A DNA stretch of 64,000 nt from Oidiodendron maius Zn (Eukaryota; Ascomycota; Leotiomycetes; Myxotrichaceae): positions 3,968,001 through 4,032,000 of the forward strand of contig KN832870.1 in NCBI GenBank assembly GCA_000827325.1, written 5' to 3'. Every line of letters starts with the position of its first letter. Position 1 is the first letter of the stretch. The notes beneath the pieces are model-generated. The model saw only the letters and a program-made list of their open reading frames with translations, searched no databases and was not told the DNA's origin. Position numbers and translations under genes: made by a program. Positions 44,591 to 56,558 of the stretch are shown here, piece by piece.

Positions 44591-47500
44591 ATGGATCGCC
44601 AGAGGAAGCGTAAGATCGTATATTGTCCCAAAATCGGTTGATACAGTGCTGATCTCATGAGATATAGGTGAATTAAGGGAGTTGAACGGTCGTGCCTGGG
44701 ATGGCGAGAAGGGTGGGTGTGCCAGCATATCTGAACGTCGATAATGTCTAACTTGAGTCTACAGATCTTTACCAAGTTAACAAGTCACTTGACTCGTCGC
44801 TGAAGAAGAATACCGCCTTCATAAAGCGCCTGCGAACAGCAATTACGACAGCGACTCTGAGCACCTTCCTTCAAGAACTTCGAACTCTCAGTCTACACAA
44901 ATACTTGTCGGAGATCATATCCGCATGCTATGAGGGCCTATGCAAGCTGAAATCGCCAGGCGAGATTGACGCTGGTGTAGAAATAGTCAGTGCATTGCAT
45001 CAGCGCTTTGGACCTAGAGAATTTACCGAGTTTCTTGGTTGGCTTGTAGGTAAAGGACTTGCTACTCCGGAGAAGTCGTTATTGAAGACGCTTTCTGTGG
45101 AGGCTAAGGAGAAAGAGGAAAAAGAGAGAATCACGCGCCAGAGGGTTCTTCTGAGAGTTGTTACTGAGCTATGGCTTGTGGGTGTTTTGAGAACGTTGGA
45201 TGATGTCACCAGACCAGACGATACTTCACGAGGAAAGGACTCAATTGCTGCTACGTCTGGCAAAGTCCTGGATGCCAAAGCCAAGACCGGCAGTGCCACT
45301 AAGGGAGGTGGCGCGGAGCCCTTTCCCTTAGAAGTCTTGAAGGATTTGCTTGGACATGACCGGGAGCATACCAATCTGCCCCTGTTGGTAATTTTCGTCA
45401 AGGCTTTTAGTTGGGATATTCTTGGCGTCAAAGAGGCCGGGTCCGAAGGTCGAAAAACAGTCGAGGAAGACGGTGCTACAAGAGTGACAAACGGCGCCGC
45501 GGAAGAAGGAGATGAAGATTCCTCTGAGGAGGCACCACTTGTAAATACTACAGAAGATCCGCCACTGGCATCGCCAGAACTCCAGGAGCGATTTCGCAAC
45601 ATCTTGAAGCGTTATTTTGAGGACGTCAAAGCTCATATCATACGAGATCAAAAATCTATCGGAAAGCAAGCACGAAAAGATGCAGAAGCATACGTCAAAT
45701 CTGGACAAGTATTTGAGGATCGGCAAGCCAACTATGAAAAGGCCGTTAAAGCGCAAGAACGCCTGGTGTCAAATGCCCAAGTTCTTGCGGATGCCATCGG
45801 AGGGGAAATGCCGGATCTAAAAGACTCTGAAGATTCTAGTACTGCTGGAACTAGCGGGATAGGTCTCGTGAAAACCGGCGAATACCTACGGGGCGAAGGC
45901 GACGGGGCGGGCATCTGGGAGGACGAAGAAGAGAGACGATTTTATGAAAATCTCGTAGACTTGAAAGGCAAAGTTCCCGGAATGCTTCTTGAGGATGGGA
46001 AGAAGAAGAAGGGCGATATGGACGATCAAGTTGGCAAGAAGGTCGATTCCACTACTGAACTTCCCGAGCCGAGTACGATAGCAATAAAGGAGGAGGATCT
46101 ATCCATGGCCATTGCCAATAAGACAGTTGGAGCACAAGTTGATGCTCTTCTAGCCCGCCTCCCCGATCTCACCAGCAAGGATCTTATTGACCAGGCAGCT
46201 ATCGACTTCTGTTTTCTCAATTCTAAAGCGTCTCGAAATAGATTGATCAAGATGGTGCAAGAAATTCCTAAGGGTCGCAGTGATTTACTCCCATCATACT
46301 CTCGGCTGGTCGCCACTCTGGGTAGATATATGCCGGACGTTATCAAAGGACTTGTTGATTATCTTGATCAAGAGTTTCGAAGTCTTCAGAGACGCAAGGA
46401 GAAGGAGTTTCTTGGTCAAGCTCGCCTTGGAAATATCCGTTATCTTGCTGAGTTGACTAAATTCGGCGTGGTTCCGGAGCACGTTATTTTCCATTGCCTG
46501 AAAGTCAGCCTAGATGACTTTTCGAGAATGAATATCGAGATCATCTGCAATCTTCTTGAGAACTGCGGTCGGTACTTGCTGCGGAATCCCGAGACTTCTC
46601 CCCGCATGGTGTCATTCTTGGAAACATTGAAGCGAAAGAAGTCTGTACAACACATCGGACAGCAGGAACGAATGCTGATTGAGAATGCCGTCTACTATGT
46701 AGATCCTCCGGTCAGGGCAGCTATTCAACAGAAAGAGAGAACTCCAATGGATCTCTTCATCCGCAAATTAGTGTATCTGGATATGAACAACCGCAACTAC
46801 ACCAGAATTCTTAAGCAGATTCGGAGACTCCATTGGGAAGAGCCTGAGGTAAGTCAGTTCCCGCAGCCGTGAGCTCTTTCTAAGCTCATCAGGTTGTTAC
46901 CATCTTGGAGAAGATCTTCTCGAAGCCGGGCAAAGTCAAGTATGGCAATATTCATCTCCTCGCAATTCTCGCGAGTGCTCTCTATAGATACCATCAAGAT
47001 TTTGTCACGACCATTATTGATAACCTTCTGGAATACATTGTACTCGGCTTAGAGCAGAATGACTTCAAGTATAACCAACGCCGAATCGCAGAAGTCAAGT
47101 ATCTTGGTGAGCTATACAACTATCGGATGGTTGATCATCCTGTCATCTTTGATACGATGTATCGAATTATGACCTTTGGACATGGTATGTGGACTTTTAT
47201 ATGCTTACCTATCCACTAACTTATCCCTAGGTGGGCCTCCAGTGCCTGGCCGCATTACTCCCTTTGACACACCGGACGATTACTTTCGCATCCGCCTTAT
47301 TGCTACTTTACTGGAGACCTGTGGTATTTTCTTCAATAGAGGAGCTGCTGGCAAAAAGCTAGATTATTTTCTCTCCTTCTTCCAGGTAGGATATTTTGCA
47401 GCAAAGAGAATTTCAGAGCTCATAAAGTACAGTACTACATTTACACGAAGGACACCCTTCCAATGGATATTGAATTCATCGTACAGGATGTTTTTTCGCT

Positions 47501-48746
47501 TACGAGGCCCCAATGGAAGCTCGCATCTAACCTTGAAGAAGCCAGTCGTGCCTTCCAGCTTGCGGTAGCACAAGACCAGAAAACATCTGGAATGGATAAA
47601 GCAGCCGAAACTGCGGATGCCGAGAGTGACGGTCCATCTGATGGTGAAATGGATGATGGTGAAGCTGAGGGCGATGCCGAAGCCGAGGGCGAAGCTGAAG
47701 CTGGCATAGGCGAGGCAGAGGAAGATTCTGAATCGGATGAAGAAGCAGAGGTATAGTTATTACAGACTGTTCACAGATTTGAGCCTAACTTGCTTCATAG
47801 GTCGATGCCAACGGCGTCACTTCCGCGCCTGCCACTGACTCCGAAGAAGAGTCCATTGTGGTTACTCGGAAAGAGGAAGAAGTTGACCCCGAGGATGAAG
47901 CAGAGTTTGAGCGTGAGTATGCTAAGATGATGGCTGAGAGTCTAGAATCACGAAAGCACGACCGGAAACCTGCATTCGATGTTCCATTACCAATGAAACG
48001 TAAAGATCGTGATCCGAGCACTATGAACGATTCATGGGCCGAGGAATCAGCCAGCCCTAGTACTCCGAGTGGTACGATGGCATTCTCGCTCCTCACAAAA
48101 CGAGGAAATCGCCAACAGGTTAGGCTGACTATCAGATTTAATGTTACAGATACAAAGCTAACTACTCAATCTCTAGACTCGCACTGTTGCTCTACCATCC
48201 GATTCGACATTTGCGATAGCGATGAAAACGCAACAAGCCGCGGAGCGGGAAGAACAGCAGCGGATTAAGAATCTCGTCTTGAATTATGATCTGCGCGAAG
48301 GGGACGATCTAGATGGTGATTCATTGCTTGTACCCTCGCCTCAAGGAAGTACTCACAAATACAATGCAGGTCTCGAGAAGGCTGGTGGTGCAAATTATAC
48401 CCGACCTGATAAGTCGAGTAACACACGCAGTGGCCAACGCGCTAGGAAGCTACAGCTCAGTGACGTTGATTGGTATGACCCCGAGGGAAAACCTCATCCT
48501 TTACCGTTTAAACCAATTCAAAATACAGCTCTTTATGGGGGCAATCATGAGTTGAGTTCTGGCGCGAAACAACGACCAGATCAGGTAGTAAACTCTGGTC
48601 GTGATTTTAGTGTCACGACCCTGCAACCATCTCTGCAGTCAAGTAAAACTCTTCCACGAAAAAACGGCAAAGGGAGACTGACCAGACGTGAAATCCTTCA
48701 AGAACATGCTTCCAGAAGAGCTGCAAGAGCCGCATCGGAGAAGTAA
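44591..48746 (+). CDS. NMD2: Nonsense-mediated decay factor Upf2/Nmd2
   Basis: Bridges Upf3 and Upf1 in nonsense-mediated mRNA decay. Eight exons: 44591-44609 (19 nt), 44668-44712, 44765-46848, 46893-47184, 47231-47385, 47433-47750, 47801-48118, 48177-48746 (1266 aa). Three MIF4G-type helical domains occur at about 25-260, 470-660 and 680-900. Markers include LKKNTAFIKRLR, FGVVPEHVIFHCLK and YRYHQDFVTTIIDNLLEYI. A long Glu/Asp-rich region (about 910-1000) precedes the C-terminal Upf1-binding segment near TRKEEEVDPEDEAEFEREY, where the family has its conserved acidic helix. The final exon adds about 150 polar residues. The first two exons are tiny, but together they restore MDRQRKRELRELNGRAWDGE. 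Confidence 0.93.
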
Positions 48747-49952
48747 TATCTTTCGCGAGACTAAAGAGCTCCGTCTCCTATATTGTGTATAATCACCACA
48801 AAACGAAGGATGCTAACTGCAACCCTTCTTGGGAATGATAGGACCTGATTAGGACTGTTTGCTTCTAAGTATTTCTTGGTTGCTAACTAGATTCTCTACT
48901 GCTTCACTTCGAATGGTCTCGGGTTACTGGATCCAGCCTCTGTTGAGATTGCAGAGAGCGATGTGTACAGAGACGATCCCGCATACGAGCCGCGACGACG
49001 GCTACAACGAGTGATGAGGGACAGGAAAGATTGGAAGCTGATGGACTGGGTGTGTACATACTACCGAGCTAGAATGCAAGTCGATGCGGTGAGTGTGAAG
49101 AGGGAAGAGTGACAGCGATTGATGGAGAGGACTTTCATTTACAGCTCTCCTTTGTTCTGTTATGAACAGTGCCCAAGTAGATCGTGGAAGTGAGGTCTGG
49201 CATATCCAGTAGCAATACAATATACTTATAGTGGCACTTCACATCTGAATTCAAGAGATCCGAGAGAATGGAAATCTGCACGTGAATGCCCTTAAGCTTA
49301 TTCTTGTTTGGCAGCTGTGACAAGGAAGGCTTAGCTTCCTCGCTTAAGCCCCTTTCCATATTGTGGTTCCTGCTTTTTCATGTTACAAGAAAGTCGATCG
49401 GAGCGACTTTGTGCAACCTACTCCAATATGTATTTGAGTCTCTACCATTTGCTTATTGTTACGAGTCGCGTTAGTGTACATTGCACGCTAGTAGATTCCG
49501 GCTCAGTACTCCTCAACGTGTCGGGATAAACTTTCTATCATCTTGCTCTGCCTTGTGGGACAATCGTCCATCAAGGGAATAGATATCAATCTGATAATAA
49601 GATTATTTATATTTTGTAGATTTCCTTTTTGGAGGGGCCACGGGGAGGTCGCAACTAGACAATTAGAATAGCTCTTTCTTGGTATGAGCTATGTTGGGAA
49701 ATAGGAAGACGCCGCGCAAAAGAGGCATGTTTGTTATTCTTTTACCGTTGTCATTGGCCTTTTCGCCATCATTTTAATGCCAATTACATTTTGCGACCAT
49801 CTATTGAATGACGGCGGTTTGTTATGCATAGCACGTCACCTTCTCGCTTTATGTGAACCTCAACATCTTCTTCCAATTTGATAGCAAGTCGCAGGCAGTT
49901 CAATCGCATATCACATCTACACATGGTTTCAGCTTATTATTATGGTTAAAAC
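48747..49952. other. Largest intergenic stretch of this half, 1206 bp
   Basis: 3' flank of UPF2 and 5' flank of an unknown gene. Contains the possible coding fragment described separately (48891-49165); the remainder is AT-rich with no recognised feature. Confidence 0.5.
48891..49165 (+). other. Possible small gene or gene remnant
   Basis: An open frame runs from 48891 (after a TAG) to 49088 with charged, codon-like composition including DPAYEPRRRLQRVMRDRKDW and a Trp/Tyr/Arg-rich end. At 49089 a perfect GTGAGT donor opens a 56-nt intron closed by TTTACAG, after which the frame stops within seven codons (49165). The only in-frame ATG (49014) would give about 31 residues, so either an upstream exon is missing or this is a remnant. 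I do not recognise a family. Evidence is composition and splice sites only. Confidence 0.25.
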
Positions 49953-50997
49953 ATGGCCAAGAAACAAAATTTGAGAACTTTTCTTCGAAGTGAAGTTTTG
50001 AAAAGCCAAATCCGATCACCTAACCCTACGAAGACAGCCCAATCGGGGCTTGCATTAGACGGGCATTCTCATCCTAAACCTGCAGAAGATGGTATCGCTA
50101 CTTCCGACACTGACAGTCTATTTGGTGATCCTATCTTATCTAGAGAAAAAATATCGGAGATACGGCTGCAGGAGTTTCTCTCACGACCTGCACCAACGCA
50201 ATCACATATTCCTCTTGACTTGCCTTCTGTTCCCGTAAACCCACGCCTTCAGAGTCTTAAAGACGAACTCAAATATCTAGTATGCCTTGCAAAGGATACG
50301 AGCCAAGGAGAAAAGGAATTGATGCAGCGGCAGAGGGCTGCTCTAGTTGAAGAAATTAGTCGACTAGAGAGAGAAACGAAAATTAAAATTGAGAAGGACT
50401 ATAAAGGTGCGCTTCTCACATTATAGAAAGCTATTCAACTACCTCTGGAGATATTGTGCAGTAATGTCTAGTTTCGGGTTGCAGTATGTCAGTGTCAAGG
50501 GTAGTAGCTGATAGTATGCAAACAGCAAAATATGTGGAGAAACTGAGAACCCTACCAGAGCCTATCAGCAAGTCAGAGAAGCAGCAATTAATTGTGGCGC
50601 AAACAAGACTTGAGAAAACTCGACAAGGACAAGAGGTACAGTTATTATGTCTTCCAGCATAGAGAGGTTGCTAATCTAAGATCAGAAGTCACGTAAGAGA
50701 GAGAGGATAGATGAAGATATTGAAGATTTGGACGGAGAAGATCGATTCCGTCTTGGCATGACCAAGAAGCGACGCCCACCACAAGTTACTGGTCGTTGGC
50801 AGTCGTCCATTCATGACTATCTTCCAGGATTGGCGGGCAAAAGTAATTCGGGTGAAGGCAGAAACGTCATGAGTTTGAGAGAAGTGAGACCGGAAGATCG
50901 AGTGCTTCTGCGGAGGGAGTTGATGGACCTGGGCAAGAAATTGTCAGAAGAAGAAAGGAAACTACAGAGGAGTTGTTGGGGACTAAGACATCTCTAA
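49953..50997 (+). CDS. Hypothetical coiled-coil protein
   Basis: Function unknown. Three exons inferred: 49953-50406, 50472-50635 and 50686-50997 (309 aa). Donors are GTGCGC and GTACAG, both weak; acceptors at 50471 and 50685 are chosen because other AGs give stops. The protein begins basic (KKQNLRTFLRSEVLKSQ), has an acidic/Ser-Asp patch (about 50-57), then two charged helical stretches likely to form coiled coils (about 90-150 and 185-225). A basic, bipartite-like KSRKRER...KKRRPP region suggests nuclear entry (inference). The last about 50 residues are again charged helix. No catalytic motif is seen. The upstream ATG is the first available. Confidence 0.55.
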
Positions 50998-51348
50998 GAT
51001 TGACTATTTGAAAAGTTGGGATATATTGTCTTATAATCCACCAAATCCCATTCAAGCTAGGTCACAAACTCACACGCGATATTGAAGTAGGGATCAAGAA
51101 GAGATAAATATTCTGCTCAACCCCCTTTCCATTTTCAAGTAAGATTTTAGACACTATTATTAAAACCCAGTCATATTCACACCATACCAGATGTATTCAC
51201 TTTATCAAGGTTATTCTTCTCACTTCTATGCAAGTAAGGAACTTGGAAACCACCGACTCGACCCTAAACTTTTAACAACTGTCGACAGCTTACAGCCTGA
51301 TCTTTGTCTACCTTGCTTTCGAAGTCGACTAATATAGCTACTACACAA
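50998..51348. other. Intergenic, 351 bp
   Basis: Short AT-rich spacer between two co-oriented unknown genes. No specific feature is seen. Confidence 0.5.
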
Positions 51349-52872
51349 ATGGACTCTTCCAACCCCTCGTCTCCAGTTGCTGAGCCAATGGTGCAGCCAA
51401 AGGTCAAAAAATGGACCCGCCATGTGATCAAAATTACAAATGATATTCTCAAAGAGCTACTAGAGAGAGAGAATGAAATGCGACTCGAGACAGAATACAA
51501 CGAGCAATCAGATTCAGACGACTCTGCGAGATGGGAACAAGTCTCCGCAAGATTGAAAGACAAAGGCATAGACAGGAGTCCGGATACAGTGAAAGCTCGG
51601 TATAGAAACCTCATTGTCGACGGGCCTCCAATAGTGCCGTGTGTGGATAAATCCCGAGAAGTTGATTTTCCTCTTGATAACCGCATTTTACCTAGTACGT
51701 CACAGGATTATCTGAATAAGTGCAATTTACGTCTAACTCAAGCAGGTATCGAGGAAGACCCCCCCAAGTCACGAAGGCTAAGGCGGCGTATTAGTCGTCC
51801 CAATTATGCACCAAGCAATGGGCAATTCGAGGACATTGATGATCTGAGCGATGCTACCTCGACAAACAGAGCATCAGAGCTGTCGAACAGTTCAGCCACA
51901 GTGGTGGGTAGAGGATCTTGCACTGGCAATGTATAGCTAGCTTGTTTCGATTATAAATAAGACTTATGCTGATAATGTCCTTTAGAATTTAGAGAAAACA
52001 CAATCAAAAGAGAACAAATGTAACAATTTTGGTCTTGGTAGAGACAATACCTTTTCCGGAGAACCGCCTCTCTGCTTCCAGTCCAGCGCTCAATCCCAGA
52101 GCTTGGAAACTAAGCTTCCATCCATAACAAGCAGCATTGTGTCAGTTCGGAGCAGGCCACCATCTCCAGAGAATGAGCCGCAGACAAAGGTACCTCGTGT
52201 CGCGACCGATTCGGATATTTCATTCGCTAGGTCCTTTGATTCAAACGTCGCCGTAAGCAGACCTTTGGTTCAAGAAAGTTGACAAGACGTACAAATTACT
52301 AATTTAACGCATAGTCTCACGCTTCCATTAATCTAGATCCCACATCTATAGCGAGTGATATTGCCTCGCATAGGCCACAAGCATTCACTCCGCTAGAGTT
52401 GTATGGTACTGCTTCAACGACTGTACCAGAAAATGTGAACTCCTCCGCGCTACTTGAAAAAGCTCAGGTTTCAATGCCCTCTACCCATACAGAGACCTAC
52501 GGAGAAAATCAGGCATCGCGATTGAAGGCTCAAATGCTGCCCTCGGACGTCCAAGTGGGACTCATTGGTTTTGATGGCACTTCCGTGGAAAGTTTTTCTC
52601 GAATCGCGAGTGACAAGATCAAAGCCCAGAGGGGGATACTCGCTAGTCTAGAAGAAAAGAAGCAAAGCCAAATCTCAATCTTGAACGAGGACGATCTTAA
52701 AATTGAGGAGCTGAAAACCCAAATAGCAGCAATAAAAAGGAACAAGGAGACGACGGAGGCTGCGATAAAGGAACTCGAGGGGGAAATCAGCATTGAGAAG
52801 TTCTTACTGAATTGTTTGGAGCAAAAGGTTCAGATTGCTGGTGGAAACGTTGCCAATAACAATACACATTAA
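51349..52872 (+). CDS. Hypothetical protein with Myb/SANT-like domain and C-terminal coiled coil
   Basis: Function unknown, probably nuclear. Exons are 51349-51930, 51986-52252 and 52315-52872 (468 aa). The open frame extends upstream of 51349 but without ATG. Residues about 20-90 have the spacing of a Myb/SANT-like (trihelix or MADF-type) DNA-binding domain: initial KWTRH, acidic insert, RWEQVSARLKDKGIDRS and VKARYRNL. A basic KSRRLRRRISR patch (about 143-153) could be a nuclear localisation signal. The middle is Ser/Pro-rich, and the C-terminal about 100 residues form a Lys/Glu/Ile-rich coiled coil (about 360-455). Domain call is a pattern judgement, not a verified hit. Confidence 0.55.
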
Positions 52873-52965
52873 ATGTCACTTGAGATTCTAAATGTGTTCC
52901 TCTATAAGGCCTAGAAAGATGTCATCTCTGATAGCCATATGGCCTTTGATGAATATAAGATCTAT

Positions 52966-53613
52966 TCAATCCCCAACCATCCTCTTGACCCTCTCCAGCA
53001 GCACTTGCGACTCTCTTCCCAACTTTCTCTGCCCGTTCTTGCCCCCCGACCTGGCCTTAGCCATCGCTTTGCGGAGCCTTTCTCTCTCCTCAATCTTCTG
53101 TTTCCGCTCAGAATTTCTTCTCTCAATCTCCGCTCTCCTCGCTTCGGCCTCTGCTTTCTTCTGTTCGGCAAACGCTTGCTCCTTCTCAAAATACTTCGGG
53201 CGCCTCGGTCTTCTCTCCTTGGGCTGACGTTGGAAATCCGAGCCTGATGGTGGTGTGGGTTCTCTGGGAGCGTCTAGCATGGCCTGTCGCTCAGGATGGA
53301 GTGCTTGAGCAGGCTCGGTCGCGGCTTCTTCTTCGGAGAGGTTCGTTATTGCGGGAAGTGGCGTGTCCTTGATAGGCACTTGTGATTTAAGTTTCGCATA
53401 GGACTTCTTAATCTTAGCTTTGTGGATTAGGTCCTTCTTGATCTTGACCACTGCCGTACATTAATATACTTGCCGATCACCTTAGACGGTAGACAAACCT
53501 TTCCGCCTCCAAGTGCCGTCCGGCAGATTGTCAGGCCCTACTTTGAAGCCCGAGCGAGCCTTCTTTGGTGGCGATGCAGCCGTATCATCTTCGAGGGGTC
53601 GCTTGGGCGCCAT
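52966..53613 (-). CDS. FYV7: rRNA-processing protein Fyv7
   Basis: Small-subunit processome-associated nucleolar protein required for 18S rRNA processing. Exons are 53613-53499 and 53450-52966 (199 aa). The N-terminus MAPKR..., then GFKVGPDNLPDGTWRRK, continues across the splice into KKDLIHKAKIKKSYAKLK, which is the family signature. The C-terminal half is a long Arg/Lys/Glu coiled coil (ERRNSERKQKIEERERLRKAM) ending in a basic segment. The intron uses a GTTTGT donor. Its 3' end converges with the Myb/SANT-like gene, 93 bp between stops. Divergent from the Atos-family gene. Confidence 0.9.
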
Positions 53614-54068
53614 GTCTGCTCACTGAATAGCCTCGCAGCTGTGTTGTCTCTGCGTTGTCGGGTATCGATCGGGTTGAGATGTGGAGAGATGCGATATGTG
53701 AGGTTAACCTGGACGAATCGGGGCTAGCAAGGATTTATTTTCAGGCCTTCACTGAAATCGGCGATAACGGGTTTCAGTGACGACAGCCTGCCAACTGAAT
53801 CTGGACTTGCGAGTGCATTAATCCACGAGATAATTCTGATTTGTTTGGGAGGCTTTGCTGACTGTTCTCCGACAAAGGCGGAAAAAGGGCTTGTCCCTTA
53901 TTTTGCCCTGTCGCATAAAACCGGGTCATTATTATCAGCCAGGTGGTGTTGTACGTCTTAATCACACCGTTTACAGCACTGTCACGAGCGGGGACGACAT
54001 CTCTCCTACTCTGCCCGCCCTTTCCCGACCACAACTCGCGCAAAATCTTGCCAATCTCTTGACGATGA
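53614..54068. promoter_or_regulatory. Divergent promoter FYV7 / Atos-family gene, 455 bp
   Basis: Shared 5' region of two head-to-head genes. The long antisense frame here is not supported. No specific motif is recognised. Confidence 0.5.
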
Positions 54069-56558
54069 ATGCATAACGATAGAGAGGAGCAACCAAGAAG
54101 CTCCATCATGCCCATCTTCCAAGACGACCTTGGCGGCGGTGGCCAACGGTCACCGCTTACCATGCCTCCCATAGATAACTCGCCACCGGGCGATATTGTG
54201 CTCGCAAGAAAATTGTCGGAGGAAAGTATAAGGACAGAATTATGTGACGGTCCTCTGCTAGAGAGTCCGGAATATGCGGAACAATCCATCTCGACAGCTG
54301 CCAAGTCTGAATTCATGTTTCCGGCTCATGAAACATCTGGCCGCGAGCTGCTCATTGAACAACTCAAGAAGGAAAATAGCAAGACTTGGTGGACTAACAG
54401 AGAGGCAAGTGGCACCTCATCTATTCCAAGTGTTGCCCCTGCTAATATCCATCCGTAGTTGGGATCTCTGTTCTATGACTGCGAGCAAGACGGCCCCCCT
54501 CGAACTCCTTCTCGAGCATCCTCCTGCAACCCCTCCTTACTTCCCTCGCCCGAACTATTAGAACCAGAGAATATACCGTCAGTGGATGTAAGACAACGTC
54601 AAGCAGGTCACGAAATTGAGAGGCCGCGATCAGCCTTGCACAGTGGCGATTTCACAGAAAGGACAAGCCAGAGCACGAGGAGTCAGCTGGGCTCGAAAGT
54701 TGGGGTGTACCCTTCGGAGAGGCAAGAGTGGCTAGCTACCTCTCCCCCAAGAAACTTCTATCCTTCTCAGCTGGACCCAACATTCCTACCTGCAGACGTC
54801 CTGATCGCCTCACGATCCCGAGCCCCTTCGCTCTCTTCCTCCTACTCCTCAAGCTTCGTCCTAAAACCGCCTACTAGTCCATTAGTGCAATCGGAAACCA
54901 ACGACGACTCCGAATTCTCTCCTCTCATTGACCCAATAAATATTACACCAGACTTCAAGAGAAATCCTCGGAGGCATACACTACAAGTATCACATTCTCT
55001 CCACTCAACGACCTCTATTCCACCGGCATCAAGTTTCAGTAAACCCTTGCCACACTTACGACGAGATAATACACACCCTTATCAGGCCCATCAACCAAGG
55101 AGATCTCTCACCCCGGGCCAGATGTCTCTCTTTTCTTCGTCTCCTCAGACGCCAGGCTTCCCGAGATCGCGGAGACCCTCGTACGCTTCAGATAGCTCAC
55201 CACTTCACGCATCTATGGTTGGCTCATACGAAGAAAGTATCCTCCGGGGGCGCATGTCAACTACTCCTTCAAAACCCCTAGATTTCGTGGCTCAAATTGG
55301 TGTTCTGGGGCTTGGTAAGTGCAAGGCGAGTCTTCGATGCCCGGCCCATGTCACGATACCATTCCCAGCAGTCTTCTACAGCTATGAATCAACGCCTTTG
55401 GACCGTGCTGGGAAATCCGAAGATGGCCCAAGCCCTTACGTTGGACAAATTGACTTAGAGAACAACCTCCCAAACCCAGATGCGGCTAGGGAAGGCAAGC
55501 GAAAGAAACTAAGCACAAATATTGTTCGGGGCTACATGGATGACCTCGATATGATTGATGGACCACGTACGAATCAAGTATCAGAGAATGAGATTCCTTG
55601 GACTGGAAAACAAAAGCGTAGACCAACATCGCCCAGGGCGCCTCCGGGCGGGTGTTACAGAATCCCAGAAAAAGGCCAGCTCCAAATTATCATAAAAAAT
55701 CCAAACAAAACTGCTGTCAAGCTGTTCTTGGTCCCATATGACCTCACCGGTATGGAACCAGGCACGAAAACATTCATTCGTCAACGAAGTTATTCGGCGG
55801 GTCCAATCATTGACTCTGTATTATCGTCATCGCCGCAGATTCCTAGAAGCGGTACGTCGAGCCGGCCTACCCTCCGATATCTTGTACATCTGCACATCTG
55901 TTCGCCTTCCCGTGGTCGGTTTTACCTGTACAAAAGCATTAGAGTCGTATTTGCGAATCGAGTTCCGGATGGAAAGGAAAAATTACGCAATGAGATTACC
56001 CTACCCGAACCAAGATACAGTCTTTACAAACCCGGCCGGGATTCTAGCCTGGGCCTGGGTCTCATCAGTGGCGCGGGCGCAAGCCTTACTGCCGAAAAAG
56101 CATTTAGAAGACGGAGCTCAGGCTATACTCTCAGCTCATCACATCGCCACTTCGACGCCATGGAGCGAAGCACGCAAGCCCTGAATAGAGCACTATTAGG
56201 CAACGGGCCTTCATTTCCGCATGGGCTGCAATCCAACGCGTCTCCCATTCAGCCTATCCCCTTTAGCCTCTTTCATTCTGCACGCGGTCCATCTCAAGGC
56301 CACCAGGATGATATTCACTCGCCAACATCCAGCAAGAGCAGCCGACCAACGACCTCCTTGGACTCGGAGATGTCCTGGACGCCAAGTCCCTGTATCGGTA
56401 GTTATGACAAGCTAAGCAAGGGCGATGTGGGGTATGGAGGGAATGCCTTCAACGGCTCGCCCGATGGCAAGCAAGCTGCAGAAGGTCTCCTGGCGAAGAA
56501 ACTACGCGATATGGGTGTTAGACCTAACAACAGACACGACCGCTTGGGCGGTGTGTGA
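54069..56558 (+). CDS. Atos-like (FAM214/DUF4210) family protein
   Basis: Two exons, 54069-54404 and 54459-56558 (811 aa), joined by a GC-AG intron (donor GAG|GCAAGT, acceptor CCGTAG). The first about 390 residues are Ser/Pro-rich and disordered. At about 395 the Atos conserved domain begins: SYEESILRGRMSTTPSKP, then FVAQIGVLGLGKCKASLRCP and IPFPAVFYSYE. At about 520 the second block GQLQIIIKNPNKTAVKLFLVPYDL-TGMEPGTKTFIRQRSYS is the family's C-terminal (formerly chromosome-segregation) domain. The animal relative Atossa regulates gene expression during macrophage invasion; the fungal function is unknown, so I leave it uncharacterised. Start could instead be Met14 (54108). Confidence 0.85.

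Noticed and set aside
45000-45602. 200-codon minus-strand open frame inside UPF2
   Set aside because: Ser/Thr-rich antisense shadow of the first UPF2 MIF4G region.
49011-49040. C/D-box snoRNA candidate (GTGATGA followed by CTGA)
   Set aside because: No terminal stem, and the spacing of boxes is wrong; the same stretch reads better as coding.
53774-54316. 180-codon minus-strand open frame
   Set aside because: Antisense to the 5' end of the Atos-family gene, whose domains and splice join are well supported; no homology seen.
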